Origin: Mycoplasma anserisalpingitidis
GTDB lineage: Bacteria > Bacillota_I > Bacilli_A > Mycoplasmatales > Metamycoplasmataceae
DNA length: 64,000 bases
Assembly: GCF_007858495.1 (NCBI RefSeq)
Contig: NZ_CP041663.1
Span: 1 to 64,000 of the forward strand
Direction: 5' to 3'
Position 1 is the stretch's first letter. Every line of letters begins with the position of its first letter. The notes below the pieces were generated by a model. The model did not search any database. It was not told where the DNA came from and worked only from the letters and a program-made list of their open reading frames with translations. Of the stretch, positions 57,011-64,000 are shown in pieces. Position numbers and translations under genes: made by a program.

Positions 57011-59929
57011 ATGAAAAAGAAAAATAAAAAACTACTTATTTCATTAATAGCATTAGGTTGTGTTGGTGTGATTACATTAAGCGCATCACTAGCGGCATGT
57101 TCAATAATTCAAAAAAATACAAATTCGGAATATAAAGAAAAAATTACTAAATTACTTTCTGAAATAAAAGATGAAATTAAAATTTTGGAAGGTGATCAAC
57201 GCAAAGAAGTGAATGACTTTTTTGATTACATTAATCAAGTTGAAAGTTCACTAAATGAAAATACAAATAAAAAAGATGATTACAATGAATTATTAAACAG
57301 ATATACAACTTTTGCAAAAGAAATTTATAATCAAGAGAAAATTAAATTATCAAAACTTATTAATGAGATAAAAAACATATTAAAAACTGAATTTAGTGAT
57401 GAAAAATATTCATCTATTCATCAGTCATTATCAAAATTTGTAGTTGACAAAAGTGTTCTTTTAGATCAGGAAAGTAATTCAACTTACATAGATTTAATAT
57501 TAGCTCAAAAAGATTTATTAAAAGCTTTAGAAGAAGCTAATAAAAATAAAGAAGCTACAGATAATAATTTAAGAGATGAACTTAAAGCTAAACAAGATAA
57601 ATTCAAAGAAAAATTAAGTGAGGCTAAAAACAATAATATTGACATTTATGAGAACAATAATGATGATGAGTTAAAAACTATTTTAAAACCTTTAGAAGAT
57701 TTCATAAATGAACTTTTAGGAAAAATTGAATCGTTAGATTCTCAGGAAATTGATAAAAATAATAATGAATTAGACAAATTATTGGAAAACACTTTAGAAA
57801 AAATTAGAGAATATAATGAAGAAAAGAATAAAGCTATTCAGAAATATTTAGAATTATTAGAACAAGCTAATGAATTAAAGGAGTTATTTGACAATAAAAA
57901 TGCATCAGAATTTATAAATGAATTAAACAATTTTATGTCAAATATGCCTGATTCAGAAGAAATTAAAATTTTTTCAGTTTCTAAAATCGAAACAAAAAGT
58001 GAAGAACTTTCATCATTTTTAGAAGATATTTTAGCAAGATTTAATCAAGTTGTTTCAAAACAAGATGAACTTAAAAAATACTACGATTCAGTTATTGATA
58101 ATGAATTAAACAAATACGACAATTATCCAACAATCAAAAATGATCTTGAAGAAAAACTTAATGGTGTCATTAAAGATTATGATAAAGTTTTTGATAATAA
58201 TGAATTAGACTCTAAATTTAATGAGATTAACAACGCATTAAACAAAGCTGAGCAAGAAAAGAATAAACAAAATGAAAATACTAGTGATGAATCTGATGAA
58301 GTTGATTACAAAAAAATATTATTAGAAAAAATTAATCACGCAAAAGAGCATGAATTAAAGATGCTTGAAAAAACAAATGAGGAAGCTATTTATCGAATTT
58401 TAAAACCATTTGAAGAATATGTTAACGGTATCGAAATTCAAATTAATGATTTAAATGGTGAAGAATTAAAAAATAAAAATATAGAATTTGACTTAGCTTT
58501 AGAAAAAGTTCGCAACTATTTAGATGAATTTAGTAAATATAAGGAAAGAGTTGTTAAAGAATACATAGAAGCAGCGAATAATTTTAAGAAATTTGTTGAA
58601 GATTTTGAAAAAACAAAATACGAAAATATCAAAGCAGGATTACGTGAAGAAGCTTCTTATATTGTAGATGAAGAAACTGCTAAAACTATTTCAACATATT
58701 ATTTAAATCTTATGATTAGTCAATTTACAAATTCAATAAATCATGCAAACGAACGAGTTAAAGAAATAGAAAATAAACAACTAGAGTTGAAAAATAAATA
58801 TGATTCTGCTGTTATTGAAATAGCTAATTATGATAATTATCCAGAAATCAAAAGTGAGTTAGAGAGTGTACTAAATAGTGCGATTGATAACTATGAAGAA
58901 ATAATTATAATTACTGAACTCAATGAAAGAATCAATAAAATCGAATCAGCATTAAATAAAGCTAAGAAAGATAAAGAAGCTGAAGATAAGAAGAAATATC
59001 GTGAGGAACAGATTAAAAAAATAAAAGATTTAGTAGAGCTTATAAAAGAACATATGACTCATCGCAATGAATACAACGATCCTAAATGAGAAGAATTATT
59101 TAGTGATCTTCAAATATATTTAGATGAGGTTGATGGAAAAGAAGAAACTTTCGATGATAATCAACTATACTACTATTATAATGATAAGGTTATTTTATAT
59201 GTAAATGATTGTATTGAGGGAAGGGAAAGATATAAAACCGAATTAGAATCTGCCATAGAATGGAATTTGGGTAGATTAGAGTGATTTATTGAGATTTACG
59301 ATAGATATAATAAATTTGAAGGCACAATAGAGTGAACTAATCTTGCTGCAAAATACAAAAATTATATTGATAGCAGTTTAACTCGTCAAGATCTTGAAAA
59401 ATTACCTATAGCAAGGATTCAAGCAATTACTGATGAAATTGATTCTTTAAGAATTGAGTTATTGCGTCTTAGGGAAGAAATTAATAAATATCGTGAACAA
59501 GTAAAAATTGCAATGAAAACAGAAACTATCACTAATATTATTGTATTTGCCAATAATATTTATCGTGAAGTACAAAAAACCATCGACGATATAACGCAAG
59601 GTTGACAAAAAGAGATTGATACTAAAAAATTAGAAAAGATGAAGAGTGACTTAGATGCTGCATGACCTGGAATTTTAGAATCTGCAAAAAATGAGGTTAT
59701 TAAAGAAGCGCAAGATAGCATAAACTCATGAAAAAATACTTTACCTAGTGATTGAAGTGATAGTAAATATGATCAAGTAAGAAATGAATTTGATGTCATT
59801 GTTAATGAATTACAATCATACATAGAAAGTGATAAACAATTTAACGAAATAGGTATTAAATCGATTGAATTAAATTCAATTTTCTCACAAAACATTTTAC
59901 CTAAAATTCAAGAAATATCAGGACAATAA
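57011..59929 (+). CDS. Giant coiled-coil lipoprotein A
   Basis: 972 residues, UGA as Trp in the last third. Signal with lipobox LAAC (Cys 30). The body is almost all Lys/Glu/Asn-rich helix. Two copies of a module of about 200 residues are visible, each ending with a KYYDSV-like then YDNYPxIK block and an (I/L)NxALNKA block (about 358-420 and 590-660). Surface location expected; no enzyme domain. Poly-T in the promoter suggests on/off expression. Confidence 0.85.
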
Positions 59930-60086
59930 GGTTATTTAATCTAGTATAATTCACTAAAAATTACGATGTGGTGTTTAATTACGCCACATTTTTATTTGAT
60001 TAAAAATAAAAATTTTCTACCTGCAGGAACACAATACAAATTGTATAAAAAGTGAAATTCTTTTCCATAAAAGTCCTTTTTGGGCG

Positions 60087-60105
60087 TTTTTTTTTTTTTT
60101 TTTTT
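60087..60105 (+). repeat. Poly-T (T19) tract in lipoprotein promoter
   Basis: Nineteen T ending 9 nt before TATAAT (60115-60120), inside the spacer/-35 region. Confidence 0.92.
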
Positions 60106-60114
60106 GATAGTGAA

Positions 60115-60120
60115 TATAAT
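60115..60120 (+). promoter_or_regulatory. -10 box of giant lipoprotein B
   Basis: TATAAT 34 nt before ATG 60154; SD gggg precedes the start. Confidence 0.65.
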
Positions 60121-60153
60121 TCAAATATAGAAATTAAATTAAAAAGGGGGAAA

Positions 60154-63100
60154 ATGAGTAAAAAACATAAAAAAATTCTTATTTCACTTATTGCATTAGG
60201 TGCTGTTAGTGTAACTGCTTTAGCTGGTTCGTTGGTAGCATGTACTGAATTAAATCGTAATAAAAATTTGGAATACAAAAACAAATTTTCTATTTTGTTA
60301 ACTAAAATTAAAAGTGAGTTAAATTTCTTAGTTGAAAATCAAACTGAAGAAGTTATTAAATTTAGAGAATCTTTAAATGAAGTTGAAAAAAATTCAAACA
60401 AATCTACTAGTTTTAGAGATAAATATGATGAATTATTCAAGAAATATGAAAACTTTAGTTCAATTATTACAGAACAGGAAAAAAGAAAATTAATAAATTT
60501 AATAAATGAAACTAAGAAATTACTAGAAATTAATTTTGCCGATCAAAAGTATTTAAATATCACTTCTAATGTTTATAAAATATTAGAAAAAAATAGTGTT
60601 TCTTCTGAAGAAAAATTTATTTCATATGTTTCTTTAATTCAATTTCAAAATGAAATAAAGAATGCTATTGATAAAGCAAATAAAAATAAGGAAATTATCG
60701 ATAGTGAAGAGCAAATTGAAAATGATAAAGTTGTTAAAGATCTCCAAGAACTACAAGATATTTTCCTAGATAAAGTATTAGAAATTAAAAATGAATATCT
60801 TAAAAATTACCCTAGTTTAAATGATCCTAGATTAAATTCAATATTAAGACCGCTAAATGACTTAGTAACTAATGTTTTAGTATTAGTTAGAGAAATGGAT
60901 TCAAGCAAAATTGATGAAACTACAAAAATATTAAATGATTTAACAAAACGAACGGTGAATAATTTGAATAAATATAATGTCGAAAAAGAAAAGTCATTAA
61001 AAAATTACAGAGACAATCTTGCAATACTTAGTCATTTAAAAAATACTTTAATGCAAACTAATTCACATGATCTTTTAGATAAAGTTAATAATTATTTAGA
61101 CACTATTCTTAATGATGAACAATTACAAGTTCTTTCAAAAGAGCAATTAGATAAAAAAGCTTATGAAATTTCAATAGTTGTTGAAAATGTTTTATTAAGT
61201 ATAGATGAAGCAAAAATAAAACAAGAATTTCTTAAAAATCTTTATGACAACGCTTATGAAAACGAATTAGATAGATATAATGACTATTCTGAAATTAAAA
61301 ATGTTTTGAAAAAATCATTAGACCAAAGTATAGAAAATTATATAAATGTTTTCGATGTTAATGAATTGGATAGAAGAATTAACCTAATCAATAAAGCGAT
61401 TACCAAAGCTAAAAATGATTTAGAGTTAGTGGATAATAATACACTATATGAAGAAAAGTTAGAACAATTAAGATCATTAATTAAAACTATTAAAGAGAAT
61501 CAATTGAATAATTTTGATTTAATACAAGAACTTGAAATTAAAAAGATATTAACTGAACTTAATGATCTCACTATAGAAGCTGAAAATAATATTTTGAGTT
61601 TTAACGATGATGAAATAAATAACAAATTAAAGCAATTGAATGAAATTTTAAATAAAACTAATACCACTCTTAAAAACTATATAAGTCAAAAAAGTATAGC
61701 ATTTAAAAAACTTATAGAGGCTAAAGAAAGCGCAACAAAACTTTTGGATTCCCTTACTCACGCTGACTGAAATGAATTTAAATTAGACTTATCAAAAGTA
61801 GTTCAAGAAGCTAATAATTTGGATAAAAATACATCTACACTCAAAGAAATAAATGATTTAACCACTAAAATTAAAGATGCACAAGTTTTATTACAAAACA
61901 CTAAAAACAACATTGACTTAAGACAACATGAATTAAAAGAATATTATGATAATCTTGTTAAAAATGAATTGCCAAAATATACTAACTATAAAGATATTTA
62001 TGATGAATTATCTGCTTCATTAGATTCAGTTATTGAAAATTACAATGATATAATTAAACAAGAAACATTCAATAGCGCATATAATTCAATGGACAACGCT
62101 GTTGAAAAAGCAAGAAATGATTTGAATAAATCACTTAAAGATAAATTACTTGCAAGAATTAATGAAATTAGAGCTGAAGAAGCATTTTCTACTGATGAGT
62201 TATTTTCTAGTCAAAATGATGAATTAGAAAAAACATTAAGTAGTGCAATTGAAACAGATGACAAGGATTCGACTTGATTAGCAGATCAATTACAAAATTT
62301 AAATAATACTTACAGTAAATTAACAAATGAAGCTGATGCTATAGTTAAAAGTAAAATTGCTCAATTTGCTTCTACTCTTTCTAATCTAAGAGATGAAGAA
62401 AATCTTGAACCTGTATTAATTAGTTTAATTGATGTAAAATTGCAATCTTCTAATAGTGAAGGCAAAAATCTTGCGTTATTAGTTGAAGATTATAAGACTC
62501 TAAAAGATGCTAATAATAAAATTCCTTCAGTAGTTAATCTTTATAAAGAAATAAATAAAGCTAAAAATGAAGTTTCAAATGAACTTTCAAATAATACAGA
62601 ATACAAAAATATTTTAGATAATTTTAATGATATTGTAAGTTCTCTACCACAATATATTGACTTTAATCAAGAACAAGAAGAATTTAATCAAAATATAACT
62701 CAAATACTTCAACAATTAAAGGAAGCAAAAGATAATGCATTAGTTGAAAAATATAGATTAGATATTACTAGCGAAGTAACATATTGAATGGATAACAATC
62801 GTTTAAATAATGATTTTAATTACATTAATTCAACTAATTTAGCAAATGAAATCAATATCTTACTAAATAATGCTTCTAATAATACTAATTATTCATTAGA
62901 GCAAATTAAAGAATCATTTAACTCTATGAATTCAAAAATTCTTGAAGGTTATAAAAATATATTAAATAAACTTGTAAATAATGTTGAATCACAAAACTAT
63001 GATTACACTACACATGTCGATCTTAAAAAACTTCTTGATGAAGCAAAAATTTTATTTGAAAGTAATGACCCCCACACAATACAAACTAAATTTACTGAAT

Positions 63101-64000
63101 TAAAAGATGAATTTGAAAGATTAAAATCTTCTGATGCTGCTAGACTTAGATCTTTAGAAAGACTTAAATCTAAAATTAAGGAAGCGAACACCTTCAATAC
63201 AAATACAAAAGATAATGAAAGATTTGTAGAAATTAAAACTGAACTTAAAAATGCTATAGATGAAGCTAGCGAAGGAGATATTGAAATTTTATCTCAGGAA
63301 GAAATTAACCAACGTTTAACTGCATTATCTCAAGCTCTTGATACAGCAATCTTTGATAAAGTTATTGAAGAGCAAACTGCTGAAGCTAATAAACAAACTT
63401 ATAAATCAATAATTAATCAAATAAGTAACGAAGAAACAAAAATAATGTATGAACCTCTTTATGCAAGTATTAAAACAACCATGCGTAATGATACTGATGC
63501 AATAAATACTGTGAATGAATCAAAACTTGATGATTTGCATTCAAATACAATAGCAAATTTAAACACTAAGTTAAATAAAATTTTAAGGGATGCTAAACAA
63601 GCCCAAGTAAACAAATATGGTGAAATTAAAATTGAATTAACAAACTTATCGAATAAGTTTGATGAAAAATATACTACATTTGCAGATTTAGTTAACGCTG
63701 ATCAGTGATTTGCTAATAAAACTTATAGTGAAGATTTTAAAAATAAAGTAAGAACTTATACAGCAAAAATGAATGAAAAAGCAAATAAATACAAAGAATA
63801 TTTAACTACTGAAAATCCTGATATTTTCACAATATATGGTTATTCTAGAAATTATGAATTCTTGCTTAAATTTATGGAATGATTTGAAAATGTTGCAGCA
63901 ATAGAGACTCAAGATGGGTTTGTTGACGAAACTAAATATGCAATGTTAGATGATATGTTAAACACTCACTATAATGATTTTGCAACAAGTGGATTTAGAA
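60154..64000 (+). CDS. Giant coiled-coil lipoprotein B (continues past window)
   Basis: Open for 1282 codons to the window edge, with UGA as Trp. N-terminus closely parallels lipoprotein A (KKHKKILISLIALGAVSVT); lipobox LVAC. Two more copies of the same module (YDNAYENELDRYNDYSEIK near 370; YYDNLVKNELPKYTNYKDI near 600). Beyond about 680 the protein is Asn/Lys/Glu helix without obvious modules. An upstream ATG at 60052 would read through the poly-T tract but lacks an SD and a signal, so I reject it as the start. Confidence 0.85.

Noticed and set aside
60052-60153. ATG at 60052 giving a protein that reads through the T19 tract into lipoprotein B
   Set aside because: It lacks an SD and a signal peptide and runs over the promoter; ATG 60154 has an SD, a signal and a lipobox.

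Overview
The window is a stretch of a wall-less Mollicutes (Mycoplasma-type) chromosome. It is very AT-rich, and nearly every long gene stays open only if UGA is read as tryptophan. The gene set is mycoplasmal: an ECF transporter, UU173- and MAGa7180-like proteins, very large surface lipoproteins, and promoters with TATAAT but a weak -35. Species cannot be named from the sequence; a Mycoplasmopsis-like mycoplasma is my guess. All coordinates below assume translation table 4.

Layout. 1-858: a cut-off IS30-family transposase. 1028-5400 (minus): a beta-glucoside operon (BglG-type antiterminator, PTS EIIBCA, 6-phospho-beta-glucosidase) behind a clear RAT/terminator attenuator. 5870-7675: an orphan AbiEi-like antitoxin and an M42 aminopeptidase. 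7668-10316 (minus): rbfA, a UU173-like protein, pgsA and a membrane protein. 10487-10648: tRNA-Tyr and tRNA-Gln. 10869-12364: two related membrane proteins of unknown role. 12768-13759 (minus): rpmG-secE-nusG. 13836-18886 (minus): secG-rnr-trmN6-metG-ABM-like protein. 19031-21161 is an accessory island: a 44-bp dyad, a membrane-anchored PD-(D/E)XK nuclease-like protein, an unidentified small RNA, and a PBECR4-like gene put out of frame by a T17 tract. 21278-24707: a ROK kinase, an ASCH-HAD fusion, and a CPA antiporter under what looks like a fluoride riboswitch. 24939-27631: rplM-rpsI, tRNA-Ile, a HAD hydrolase and rnhC. 27682-30961 (minus): rnhB-ecfA1-ecfA2-ecfT. 31041-36218: a 1725-residue surface protein headed by a PI-PLC domain. 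36241-41097: tdk, whiA, an SPFH/NfeD pair, a DUF3800 remnant with an upstream RNA, a YqaJ-like nuclease and a P-loop kinase. 41519-47094: glyS-dnaG-rpoD-nif3 family. 47152-49384: rsuA family, an ECF S-component and a lipoprotein. 49483-49649 (minus): tRNA-Lys and tRNA-Leu. 50017-56858: trpS-thrS-membrane protein-heterodimeric ABC exporter. 57011 to the end: two giant lipoproteins built from related coiled-coil modules, each with a long poly-T tract in its promoter region.

Together the genes cover sugar uptake, translation and replication housekeeping, vitamin uptake and a variable cell surface. The most notable signals are the fluoride-riboswitch/antiporter pair, the RNA plus phase-variable nuclease-like locus at 20357-21161, the ASCH-HAD fusion, the DUF3800 remnant behind a structured-RNA-like leader, and the three poly-T switches.
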